From an uncultured Blautia sp. (GTDB taxonomy: Bacteria > Bacillota > Clostridia > Lachnospirales > Lachnospiraceae), in the NCBI GenBank assembly GCA_946622645.1, contig CAMOQF010000012.1, forward strand, positions 1-32,983: DNA of 32,983 nt, written 5' to 3'. The notes below the pieces were generated by a model that did no database searches, was not told where the DNA came from, and saw nothing but the letters and a program-made list of their open reading frames with translations. Shown piece by piece: positions 17,221 through 24,274 of the stretch (position 1 is the first letter of the stretch; each line of letters starts with the position of its first letter). Made by a program: the position numbers and the translations under genes.

Positions 17221-17265
17221 AACCCCTGCGAAAACGGTCTTCATTTTTCGCAGGGGTCTTTTTTT
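17221..17265. terminator. Bidirectional intrinsic terminator
   Basis: A perfect 12-bp stem (17223-17234 with 17245-17256) with a 10-nt loop is followed on the plus strand by TCTTTTTTT, a strong terminator for the PAP2 gene. On the minus strand the same stem is followed by TTTACTTT and can also end the long operon that finishes with the HPr-like gene at 17293. Confidence 0.9.
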
Positions 17266-17292
17266 GCTGTTATGACCAGATCACTTCTCTGT

Positions 17293-17547
17293 TTATTGAT
17301 TGCGGAGATATTCCTCGATGCTGTTCATGGCGGCTTCTTCGTCGACGCCGTTCGCAGAAACCAGGATTTCTTCTCCTGCATCCAGTCCAAGTGTCATCAT
17401 GCCCATCATGCTCTTTGCATTGAATCTTTTTTCTCCAACTTCAACATAGATCTCGCTCGAGAAGCGACATGCCACCTGTACAAGCTGGGCAACCGGACGG
17501 GCCTCCAGACCAGTAGACAGGTTGATCGTGATCGGCTTTTTAATCAT
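17293..17547 (-). CDS. HPr/Crh-like protein with Glu at the phosphorylation-site position
   Basis: The 84-residue protein has the HPr fold length and motifs, but the active site that reads GLHARPA in HPr is GLEARPV here (Glu15 replaces His15). It therefore cannot accept phosphate from PTS enzyme I. Ser46, the HPr kinase target, is retained in NAKSMMGMM. This matches the logic of Bacillus Crh, which has Gln15 and acts as a CcpA co-regulator, and the position next to whiA and rapZ is where crh is found in Bacillus. I infer a regulatory rather than transport role. The ATG overlaps the whiA stop by 4 nt (ATGA). It is the last gene of the long operon. Confidence 0.9.
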   Translation of the reverse strand: MIKKPITINLSTGLEARPVAQLVQVACRFSSEIYVEVGEKRFNAKSMMGMMTLGLDAGEEILVSANGVDEEAAMNSIEEYLRNQ

Positions 17548-18503
17548 AATAGTTCCTCCTCGTTCTCCCGCAGTGATCCTGCAATCATACTCAGCTTGCG
17601 AAGCCGGTGATTAACGCCCGATTTGCCCACCTGCGGATCCAACATCATCCCTAGTTCTTTCAGTGTAGCTTCAGGATACTGCAGTCTGAGTTCGGCCATC
17701 TCAGCAAGATTCTCCCCAAGGCTTTCAAAGCCTATCGTCCGCTGTATATAGCGGATATCCTCCATGCTGCGCACAGCGGCGTTTACGGTCTTGTTGATGT
17801 TTGCCGTCTCACAGTTTACCTTACGGTTGACAGAATTGCGCATCTCCTTGAGGATCCGGATGTTCTCCAGCTCCATCACGGCCCGGTGGGCACCCATGAG
17901 CCCCAGAAGATCTACGATCTGCGCGCCTTCCTTTACGTACACCACATAGGATTTCTTGCGCATGACGATCCTGGCATCCATATGAAAACCGATGAGTACT
18001 CTTCTGAGCAGTTCCGCCTTTTCTTCTGCGGGAAAGACCAGTTCAAAATGATAACCCTTGTTAGGATCACTGATCGAACCTGAGGAGAGAAAAGCACCAC
18101 GCAGGAACGCTCTTTTGCAGCAGTCCTTTTGCAGGATCAGGGAATGATCCTGCAGAATAAGAGTCCCGTTATCCCCAGCAACGACTAACTTTGTGCCCTG
18201 CAGAATGTCAACGGCAGCGCCGGATCCTGCGATCTCGATGAGGTAGACCTTCCCTCTTTTTCCGGTAAAGTTATCGTGCATGGAAATCACTGATTCTATA
18301 TTATATGTTTTTCTTAATAATGTAAAGCATTTTCTTGCAACGGATTCATTTTCGGTGGAAATACGAAGCACCCCCGGCTCCGCCTCCTCCTGCAGCCATA
18401 TGCCGCAGTTCATCAGGATGGCCGAAAGCTCAGCGATCTGACAATGTCTTGCGCTCCCGGTCCTCTCTTCCAGCTCAAGTTTCACTGTGCCCGAAAAAGA
18501 CAT
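17544..18503 (-). CDS. whiA: WhiA family DNA-binding protein
   Basis: The 319-residue protein has an N-terminal homing-endonuclease-like (LAGLIDADG-type) region, including RAFLRGAFLSSGSISDPNKG and YHFELVFPAEEKAELLRRVL. A C-terminal helix-turn-helix follows (LRLQYPEATLKELGMMLDPQ, VGKSGVNHRLRKLS). In Bacillus WhiA influences cell division and chromosome segregation; in Streptomyces it controls sporulation genes. I chose the ATG at 18503 because AGGAGG lies 9 nt upstream and the family N-terminus is MSFSGTVKLELE. The longer frame from 18554 would run back into rapZ. It overlaps the HPr-like gene by 4 nt. Confidence 0.95.
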   Translation of the reverse strand: MSFSGTVKLELEERTGSARHCQIAELSAILMNCGIWLQEEAEPGVLRISTENESVARKCFTLLRKTYNIESVISMHDNFTGKRGKVYLIEIAGSGAAVDILQGTKLVVAGDNGTLILQDHSLILQKDCCKRAFLRGAFLSSGSISDPNKGYHFELVFPAEEKAELLRRVLIGFHMDARIVMRKKSYVVYVKEGAQIVDLLGLMGAHRAVMELENIRILKEMRNSVNRKVNCETANINKTVNAAVRSMEDIRYIQRTIGFESLGENLAEMAELRLQYPEATLKELGMMLDPQVGKSGVNHRLRKLSMIAGSLRENEEELL

Positions 18504-18516
18504 CTTTCCATGCCTC

Positions 18517-19398
18517 CTACATACCTCTTCTTGCAGGCCGGTCCCGGTCAACATCCCTGTGCTCCAGACGGAAACGGTATTCCTCCGAACCGGTCAGTCT
18601 TTTGAACAGCTCCCGCGCCATGGAGATGGAACGGTGCTTTCCACCGGTGCACCCGATGGCCAGCACAAGGCTGGTCTTTCCTTCTTTTTCATACCTCGGG
18701 ATCAGAAAACGGACCATCGACTCCAGCTGACCCGCAAAGTCCTGCGCGTCCGGATCTTCCATCACGTAGCTGTACACCGCCTCATCCTCACCGGTCAGAG
18801 GCCTCAGCTCGGATACATAATACGGGTTCGGAAGAAAACGCACGTCAAACACCAGGTCGGCGTCCTGAGGGATCCCGTATTTAAACCCGAAGGATACGAT
18901 GGAGACCATCATGTTCCGGAAGATCTTCCCCTGCACGAAGATGCGTTCCAGCTCCTGCTTGAGCTCCCTTGTAAGAAGGCGGCTGGTATCCAGGATAAAG
19001 TCGGACTGCCTGCGGAGAGGCTCCATCCGCTGTCTCTCCAGACGGATGCCTTCGTCCACCCGTCCCGTTTTGGAAAGCGGATGGCTGCGGCGGGTCTCTT
19101 TGTAGCGTTTGACCAGCACCGCGTCCTCGGAATCCAGGAACAGGATCTCGAAACGATAGCCGGTTTCCCGCATCCTCGAAAGGACGGCGTCCAGCTCCGT
19201 GAGCGATCCGCTCCTCGAATCGATGCCGAGGGCGGCGTTTTCCATATCTTCGCTGCCCGCCTCCAGCATCAGCCCGGCGAACTTTTCGATCAGGGCGATG
19301 GGCAGATTGTCCACGCAAAAGTAATGCATGTCCTCCAGCATTTTCAAAGCCGTTGATTTTCCTGCGCCGGACATGCCGGTCACGATCACAAGACGCAT
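18517..19398 (-). CDS. rapZ: RapZ/YvcJ family nucleotide-binding protein
   Basis: The 293-residue protein has a Walker A motif GMSGAGKST (residues 8-16). It has the family patterns MHYFCVDNLPIALIEKFAG and ETRRSHPLS, the C-terminal DLVFDVRFLPNPYYVSELRP, and LAIGCTGGKHRSISMARELF. In E. coli RapZ is an RNA-binding adaptor that tunes glucosamine-6-phosphate synthase through small RNAs; Bacillus YvcJ is a nucleotidase linked to competence. In Bacillus yvcJ, yvcK and whiA are adjacent; yvcK is missing here and murB precedes rapZ instead, 12 nt away. The target in this organism is unknown. Confidence 0.95.
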   Translation of the reverse strand: MRLVIVTGMSGAGKSTALKMLEDMHYFCVDNLPIALIEKFAGLMLEAGSEDMENAALGIDSRSGSLTELDAVLSRMRETGYRFEILFLDSEDAVLVKRYKETRRSHPLSKTGRVDEGIRLERQRMEPLRRQSDFILDTSRLLTRELKQELERIFVQGKIFRNMMVSIVSFGFKYGIPQDADLVFDVRFLPNPYYVSELRPLTGEDEAVYSYVMEDPDAQDFAGQLESMVRFLIPRYEKEGKTSLVLAIGCTGGKHRSISMARELFKRLTGSEEYRFRLEHRDVDRDRPARRGM

Positions 19399-19410
19399 CT
19401 TACACCTCTT

Positions 19411-20322
19411 TTAAAAATCTCCGAGAAGCCGCACTTCGCGCTCCAGCGTCACGCCGAACATGGAATACACCTTTTCCTGGACGTCCTGCATGAGCTGCAT
19501 CACGTCCCGGGCGGCGGCTCCTCCTGTATTGATCACAAATCCTGCGTGCTTGTCGGACACGCGGGCGCCGCCGACCTGATAGCCCCGAAGTCCGGCATCC
19601 GAGATCAGCTTCCCGGCAAAATAGCCCTCCGGGCGCTTAAACGTGCTGCCGGCGCTGGGGTATTCCAGCGGCTGCTTTTCATTTCTTTTCTGCTGCAGCT
19701 CCTGCATCCTCTGCCGGATCGCCTCGGGATCTCCTTTGGTCAGCGTGAGGACGGCTCCGATGACAAGATCCCCCCTCTCCTGGATCAGGGTGGTACGGTA
19801 GCCGGGCTGCAGATCTTTGTACGGGACCGTCTTTTCTTCCCCGTCCTCCGAAAGCAGTGTGACCTCCGTCAGGATATCCTTCATCTCTCCCCCGTAGGCG
19901 CCTGCGTTCATCCAGGCGGCGCCTCCAAGGCTTCCCGGAATTCCGCCGGCAAATTCCATGCCGGTGAGGGCGTTGTTCCGGGCCAGCAGAGCGATCCCGG
20001 AAAGCAGGGCTCCTGCCCCGGCGATGATCCTTTCGCCATCCGCCTCTGAATGGCTCATCTTTTTTCCGATCTGGATGACCACACCCCGGAATCCCTGGTC
20101 GCTGACCAGCAGATTGGTCCCGTTTCCCAGGACGAACCAGGGCATGCCGCAGGACCGGCATGCTTCGATCACATGGCGGATCTGCGATGTGTTCTCCGGC
20201 ATGACAAACACGTCCGCCGGTCCTCCTATCCTGAAAGAAGTGTGCTTTTCCATCCGTTCCTGCAGGAGGATGTCTTCGTCCGGCAGGATCTCTTTCAGAA
20301 GGCTTATGATCTGTTCAGCCAT
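19411..20322 (-). CDS. murB: UDP-N-acetylenolpyruvoylglucosamine reductase
   Basis: The 303-residue flavoenzyme reduces the enolpyruvyl group of UDP-GlcNAc-enolpyruvate to UDP-MurNAc, the second step of peptidoglycan precursor synthesis. FAD-binding signatures are HTSFRIGGPADVFV, GNGTNLLVSDQGFRGVVIQI and GIPGSLGGAAWMNAGAYGGE. The catalytic Ser lies in YPSAGSTFKRPEG, and the C-terminal Glu region is VEREVRLLGDF-like (LEREVRLLGDF). The length indicates the type II form. I chose ATG 20322, preceded by GGAAGGAG with 7 nt spacing; the upstream extension to 20523 is just the preceding gene in another frame. It overlaps that gene by 8 nt. Confidence 0.97.
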   Translation of the reverse strand: MAEQIISLLKEILPDEDILLQERMEKHTSFRIGGPADVFVMPENTSQIRHVIEACRSCGMPWFVLGNGTNLLVSDQGFRGVVIQIGKKMSHSEADGERIIAGAGALLSGIALLARNNALTGMEFAGGIPGSLGGAAWMNAGAYGGEMKDILTEVTLLSEDGEEKTVPYKDLQPGYRTTLIQERGDLVIGAVLTLTKGDPEAIRQRMQELQQKRNEKQPLEYPSAGSTFKRPEGYFAGKLISDAGLRGYQVGGARVSDKHAGFVINTGGAAARDVMQLMQDVQEKVYSMFGVTLEREVRLLGDF

Positions 20323-21046
20323 GGTCCGGCTCCTTCCCTTTTCTGATTCTTTGTCTGTGATGTGCGCTTCCCGCCGTAAGGATCCTGACCGCTTCCTGCG
20401 CAAGAAGCATCCCGGCTCTGGCAGGGACAAACACGATCCCGCCGCCTTCGGAAGCGGTCTTCTCCGTCTTCTCCCGGGAACAGACCGCCCACAGGTCCCG
20501 GATCCCCTCTTTTCGGAGGGCATGCCGGATCTCTCTGGCGAGAGGGCCGACAGACGCGCGGTGCAGCCGTACTCCGATCAGCTGATCCGCATCCGAAAGC
20601 CCTTTCGGCAGGATGCAGGAGATCGCAGCGGTCTTCTGTCCGGCAGCGAGCGACAGGAGCAGGAGCTTCCCGTCAATATCCGTTGTCGCGTCGATCACCA
20701 GATCGAAGGACCGCAGATCGAACATCCCGATCGTTGTGTCCGTCACATCCGTCTCATAGGTGTGTACCAGGATATCAGGATCGATCCGGGCGATCTTCTC
20801 TTTCAGGATGACGGCAGCGTTCTTTCCCGCAGTGTTTCTGTCAGCTGCGGGATGGACGGCGATGTCCTCCTCCGACAGGACGTATCCGGATACCAGAGTC
20901 AGGCTCCCGATGCCGCAGCGCGCCAGAGCCTCCGCGGCGAAAGCGCCCGGAGCCTCCAGGCCGAATACGGCGATCTTTGCTTTGGCAAGCCTGTCTGTTT
21001 TTTTCTCTCCCAGAAGCCTGGTTAATCCGGCATATGCATCCGGCAT
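20315..21046 (-). CDS. TcdA/ThiF-family E1-like protein with degenerate nucleotide-binding motif
   Basis: The 243-residue protein aligns along its whole length with TcdA (CsdL), the ATP-dependent enzyme that cyclises t6A to ct6A in tRNAs. The C-terminal part is well kept (ASVGPLAREIRHALRKEGI, then FVPARAGMLLAQEAVRIL). The ATP site is not: the GxGGxG loop is GLEAPG at residues 29-34, the Asp after strand 2 is missing (LVSGYV), and the conserved N-x-x-R region is replaced by DIAVHPAADRNTAG. I infer either loss of adenylation activity or a diverged role. GGAGGTAGACAG precedes the ATG. It sits 17 nt after the carboxypeptidase gene. Confidence 0.75.
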   Translation of the reverse strand: MPDAYAGLTRLLGEKKTDRLAKAKIAVFGLEAPGAFAAEALARCGIGSLTLVSGYVLSEEDIAVHPAADRNTAGKNAAVILKEKIARIDPDILVHTYETDVTDTTIGMFDLRSFDLVIDATTDIDGKLLLLSLAAGQKTAAISCILPKGLSDADQLIGVRLHRASVGPLAREIRHALRKEGIRDLWAVCSREKTEKTASEGGGIVFVPARAGMLLAQEAVRILTAGSAHHRQRIRKGKEPDHG

Positions 21047-21063
21047 CTGTCTACCTCCGATGA

Positions 21064-22137
21064 TCAGGGCACCAGTGTTGCGACGCCTCCCATGTCATTC
21101 ACTGCAGATGACTGCTCCGTAACCGTTTCTTCGGCTGTCTGCGCGTTCTCTGCCGTATCATTTTCCTGTGTATCTGCGCTCTCAGAGGGCGCGGGGCCCT
21201 GGATGTCTTTATAATAGGACAGGAATTCCTCCAGCGTGATGTCATGCTCCATGATGTAGGTGGCGGCTTCCACGCCTACATAGCGGAAATGCCAGGGCTC
21301 ATAGATAATGCCGGTCACGTCCTCCCGTCCTTTGGGGAACCGGACGATAAAGCCATATTCATGGCAGTGCTGGCTCATCCATTGATACATGGCCGTGTTT
21401 TCCAGCGATTCGTTTTTATATTCGTAGACCTGATCGGTGATGTCGGCTGCAAGGCCTGTCTGATGTTCGCTTGTGCCGGGGCGGGCTACGATGGTCGCCG
21501 CCACGTCTTCATCCCCGTACTGCGCCACCTTGCGCTGGAAGAGCCAGGTCTGGGTGCCGTAATCACGATAGCCTGAAGCCAGCACGACGCTCAGTCCCTG
21601 GGCGCGGGTATCCGCGACAAAATTCTGCATGGCCGGGATGATGCGGGCATCCAGCTGGATCCCCTCAATGTTTGCCACGGAAGGAAGATAATCATCGATG
21701 GAGTTCCATGGATTGGCAAGGATGAATTCCCAGCTGTTTACATCGATCTGCGGCAGATCCTGCGGTACGGAGGGCGTCGGCGTCACGGTGATCTGAGGCT
21801 CCGCCTCTCCTTCAGCTTTCCCTTCCTCCGGCGTTTCTGCCGTTTCTTCCGTGGTCTCCTCTTCCCTCGTGGTTTCCTTTGTCTCGGTCTCCTCCGGCAC
21901 GGTGGCCGTCTTTTTGCCGCTGCTGCAGGAATGGATCACAAGGATCAGCACGATCAGCAGGACCAGGGCCAGCGCAAAGGCGATGCGCCGGATCATCATT
22001 TTTCTTCTCTTCCGGGCCAGCCTCGCACGCCGTGCCTGTTGGGATGACCGGGCGGAAGACGGCTTTCTGCTGCCTGCGCTGCTGCTTTGCTGTGCCGGCC
22101 GCGCGCTTTTTTTCTCAGGTGTTTTTTCTGTACTCAT
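21064..22137 (-). CDS. VanY-type D-alanyl-D-alanine carboxypeptidase (M15B), membrane-anchored
   Basis: The 357-residue protein has a Ser/Arg-rich cytoplasmic N-terminus, one membrane segment at about residues 50-70, a Glu/Thr-rich spacer, and an extracytoplasmic M15 peptidase domain. The zinc site motifs are VVLASGYRDYGTQ, RPGTSEHQTGLAADI (His, Asp) and IIYEPWHFRYVG (Glu, His). Such enzymes trim the terminal D-Ala from peptidoglycan stem peptides. The C-terminus after the catalytic domain is a low-complexity Glu/Thr/Asn tail. The start is ATG at 22137, 16 nt downstream of the binding-protein gene. A role as housekeeping peptidoglycan trimming is more likely than glycopeptide resistance, as no van regulators or ligases are nearby. 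Confidence 0.92.
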   Translation of the reverse strand: MSTEKTPEKKSARPAQQSSSAGSRKPSSARSSQQARRARLARKRRKMMIRRIAFALALVLLIVLILVIHSCSSGKKTATVPEETETKETTREEETTEETAETPEEGKAEGEAEPQITVTPTPSVPQDLPQIDVNSWEFILANPWNSIDDYLPSVANIEGIQLDARIIPAMQNFVADTRAQGLSVVLASGYRDYGTQTWLFQRKVAQYGDEDVAATIVARPGTSEHQTGLAADITDQVYEYKNESLENTAMYQWMSQHCHEYGFIVRFPKGREDVTGIIYEPWHFRYVGVEAATYIMEHDITLEEFLSYYKDIQGPAPSESADTQENDTAENAQTAEETVTEQSSAVNDMGGVATLVP

Positions 22138-22153
22138 CTCTTATCCTCTACGA

Positions 22154-23173
22154 TCACTGGTAAAGATCTGCCATCTCGATGATATTATCGGATGTGATCC
22201 GGACGGGCGGTCCGAGAACGATCTCGCTTCCGCCGTCCGATGCGGGAAGGACTGTATATTCCGTATCTTCCAAGCGCAGCAGGTCTCCTGCTTTCCCGGA
22301 AAAAGAACCGTCTATGAGCGAAACGGTGGCGTAAGCGGCCAGGCGGCCCAGCTCTTTCATATCCCACAGAAAAAAGCAGGGACAACAGAACTCTTCCGTA
22401 TCGCCCGTAAAGCCGATCATCTCCGACGGAAGCCCCAGTCCCGTCAGGAGACACCGGGAGGCGTTCTCCTGCAGGTATTTCGCTGCGGAAGCGATCCCCA
22501 CCGTGGTCGGAGCGCAGATGACCTTCAGGTCCGGGTGCTCCTTCAAAAGCTTTTCGGTCAGATCTGTGCACAGGCGGGGATCATCGTCCCCGTATACGAC
22601 ATCGGTCAGCGTGAGCCTCTCGTACTCTTCCTCCTCCATGAGGGTCTGCATCTCTTCGATCCACGCGTTCTGGTTGGAAGCCGTGCCTGACCCCGAGAGG
22701 ATCGCCCACTCGCCCTCTCCTCCGGTGATCTCACAGACCGCGTCCAGCAGGACACGGGCTACATCCGGCGCAGGGGACTGATTGATAAAGATCTCGCGGC
22801 TGTCCGGTTCCGGAGCGGAGTCGAAAGAGGAGACCCTGATCCCGCTTTCCCTGACACGATGCAGGACTTCTTCCAGCGCCGCCGCATCGTTCACCGAGAT
22901 GCAGAGGGCATCCGGATGGCTTTTGATCACCTCTTCCAGGATGCGGATCTGTGCGTCCGCCGTAGCGGCCTCCGGATAGATGGTCTCGACAGCCGCGCCC
23001 AGGCGCAGCGCTTCCTCCTTGAAGGATACGGCAGCGACCTCAAAGAAGGCGTTCCCGGCGGATTTGCCCACCAGTGCGATCCGCATGCCATCGCTCTCTT
23101 CGGCGGCCGCCGGCACGGTAAAGCCAAGGAGCAGCGCCCCCGACACCAGGAGCATAGTCAGTTTCTGTTTCAT
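22154..23173 (-). CDS. Exported RhaS-like sugar-binding protein (orphan, no ABC partners)
   Basis: The 339-residue protein has a classical signal peptide (MKQKLTMLLVSGALLLGFTV followed by PAAAEE) without a lipobox Cys. The mature part is a type I periplasmic-binding fold. It resembles rhamnose-binding RhaS proteins over long stretches: SGSGTASNQNAWIEEM, VVYGDDDPRLCTDL, ICAPTTVGIASAAKYL, TGLGLPSEM and EIVLGPPVRITSDNI. No permease or ATPase gene is adjacent. An unusual FCCPCFFLWD stretch sits in the C-terminal lobe. The ATG overlaps the carrier-protein stop by 4 nt. A ligand such as rhamnose is inferred from similarity and from rhaB nearby; a sensory or scaffolding role is equally possible. Confidence 0.8.
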   Translation of the reverse strand: MKQKLTMLLVSGALLLGFTVPAAAEESDGMRIALVGKSAGNAFFEVAAVSFKEEALRLGAAVETIYPEAATADAQIRILEEVIKSHPDALCISVNDAAALEEVLHRVRESGIRVSSFDSAPEPDSREIFINQSPAPDVARVLLDAVCEITGGEGEWAILSGSGTASNQNAWIEEMQTLMEEEEYERLTLTDVVYGDDDPRLCTDLTEKLLKEHPDLKVICAPTTVGIASAAKYLQENASRCLLTGLGLPSEMIGFTGDTEEFCCPCFFLWDMKELGRLAAYATVSLIDGSFSGKAGDLLRLEDTEYTVLPASDGGSEIVLGPPVRITSDNIIEMADLYQ

Positions 23174-23406
23174 AAGTCTTCTTCCTGAAGTTCTGTGATC
23201 AGCTCCTGCATTGCCTGCACCGTGTTAAAGTTGTACGGCTCCAGGTCCGCCACGTCGATATCAACGTCAAAAGCTTCGTTCAGTTCACTGGCGATGGTGA
23301 TGATGTCAAAGGAATCCAGGATCTCGTCGTCGATCAGCTTCGTCTCGTTCAGAAAATCGACGTCCGGACGGATGTCCTGCAGGATCTCAAGAATCTTCTC
23401 TTTCAT
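23170..23406 (-). CDS. Acyl/peptidyl carrier protein of the dlt-like cluster
   Basis: The 78-residue acidic protein has the size and helix pattern of carrier proteins such as DltC. The phosphopantetheine attachment site is Ser32 in ILDSFDIITIASEL, with DSF in place of the usual DSL or DSM. It presumably carries the acyl or aminoacyl group activated by the adenylation enzyme at 27250 and delivers it to the MBOAT protein at 24275. AGGAGGTAACCGACC precedes the ATG, which lies 20 nt inside the end of the GNAT gene. Its start and stop both overlap neighbours, so it is very likely translated coupled to them. Confidence 0.9.
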   Translation of the reverse strand: MKEKILEILQDIRPDVDFLNETKLIDDEILDSFDIITIASELNEAFDVDIDVADLEPYNFNTVQAMQELITELQEEDL

Positions 23407-24259
23407 GGTCGGTTACCTCCTGTTCTGCTATGTATTGTGTGACACTCCTGTCCTGAATATGCAATCCGGCTTTCTGGCACATGCCCAGCGAAGCCGTATT
23501 GGTATCGGAGACCCAGGTGAGGCAGCGTTTCAGGCCGGCCGCCTTTGCGTCCGCCATCCATGCAAGCTGCAGCGTCAGGCCGATGCCTTTCCGGTAATAG
23601 TCAGGATGTGTGACTGCATGACGGCCTTCGCTTTCCCTTCGGGTGTTTCTCCACCAGTATGTGGCAATTATGCGGTCTGTGCTGCTTTCCTTGATCAGGA
23701 ACAGCTTGTCGGTCTCTTTCAGCTCCAGATGCTCCAGAGGGATGTCGCCGATCTCCAGATAAGCTTTCCAGAGCGCGGCAGCCTCTTCCATGTCATCCTG
23801 CGTTCCGAAGGCGCAGGCAAGGCCGATCTCCTGCAGCTTCCGCTTTCGGTTTTCCAGTTCATCAAAAGGCCAGTCACCGGATTCCGGCAGTTCCATATCC
23901 AGCAGGAGGCTTCTTTTGTCCGGAACAAATCCGGCTTTGAAAAGACGGGGCTCCAGATCCCGGATATACTGTTCCCGCCTGCCTCTTCCATCGATCTCAC
24001 GGAGAAGCACAGGCCTGCCTGTCTCCGGAGGCGCGAAGTCCTCGCCGCCCTTCCAGTAATAGATCAGGTTGTAATGATCCCCTTCGTCGATCAGGAGATA
24101 CAGTCCGTTCTCAAACGTCTTCCGGTACAGTCTTCCCTCCGCGATATACATCCGCAGCAGTTCAGGCGTCAGAGAAGAATTGGTCTGCACGTCCGGCAGC
24201 CTTTTTTTGCTGTCCCGCACTGTCTCTTTATAATCTTCTGTCGAAAGGATCTTTTCCAT
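23387..24259 (-). CDS. GNAT-family acetyltransferase-like protein
   Basis: The 290-residue protein has a C-terminal GNAT core with the acetyl-CoA loop HPDYYRKGIGLTLQLAWMAD (RKGIG) and the following beta4-alpha4 region LKRCLTWVSDTNTASLGMCQ, KAGLHIQDRSVTQYI. The first ~140 residues are not a family I recognise; they include WKGGEDF and a GDWPFDE segment and may be a second, degenerate GNAT half. It lies between the MBOAT gene (15 nt upstream) and the carrier-protein gene (20 nt overlap), which suggests that it acts on the same substrate or on the carrier-bound group. GGAGG is 8 nt before the ATG. Confidence 0.8.
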   Translation of the reverse strand: MEKILSTEDYKETVRDSKKRLPDVQTNSSLTPELLRMYIAEGRLYRKTFENGLYLLIDEGDHYNLIYYWKGGEDFAPPETGRPVLLREIDGRGRREQYIRDLEPRLFKAGFVPDKRSLLLDMELPESGDWPFDELENRKRKLQEIGLACAFGTQDDMEEAAALWKAYLEIGDIPLEHLELKETDKLFLIKESSTDRIIATYWWRNTRRESEGRHAVTHPDYYRKGIGLTLQLAWMADAKAAGLKRCLTWVSDTNTASLGMCQKAGLHIQDRSVTQYIAEQEVTDHEREDS

Positions 24260-24274
24260 TCATGTTTCCTCCGG

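Noticed and set aside
20323-20523. N-terminal extension of murB
   Set aside because: It is Arg/Ser-rich sequence read from another frame of the TcdA-like gene; the true start at 20322 has a proper ribosome binding site and family N-terminus.
21064-22137. Vancomycin resistance gene vanY
   Set aside because: The M15 domain is VanY-like, but no van ligase, dehydrogenase or two-component genes are present; a general peptidoglycan trimming role is more likely.
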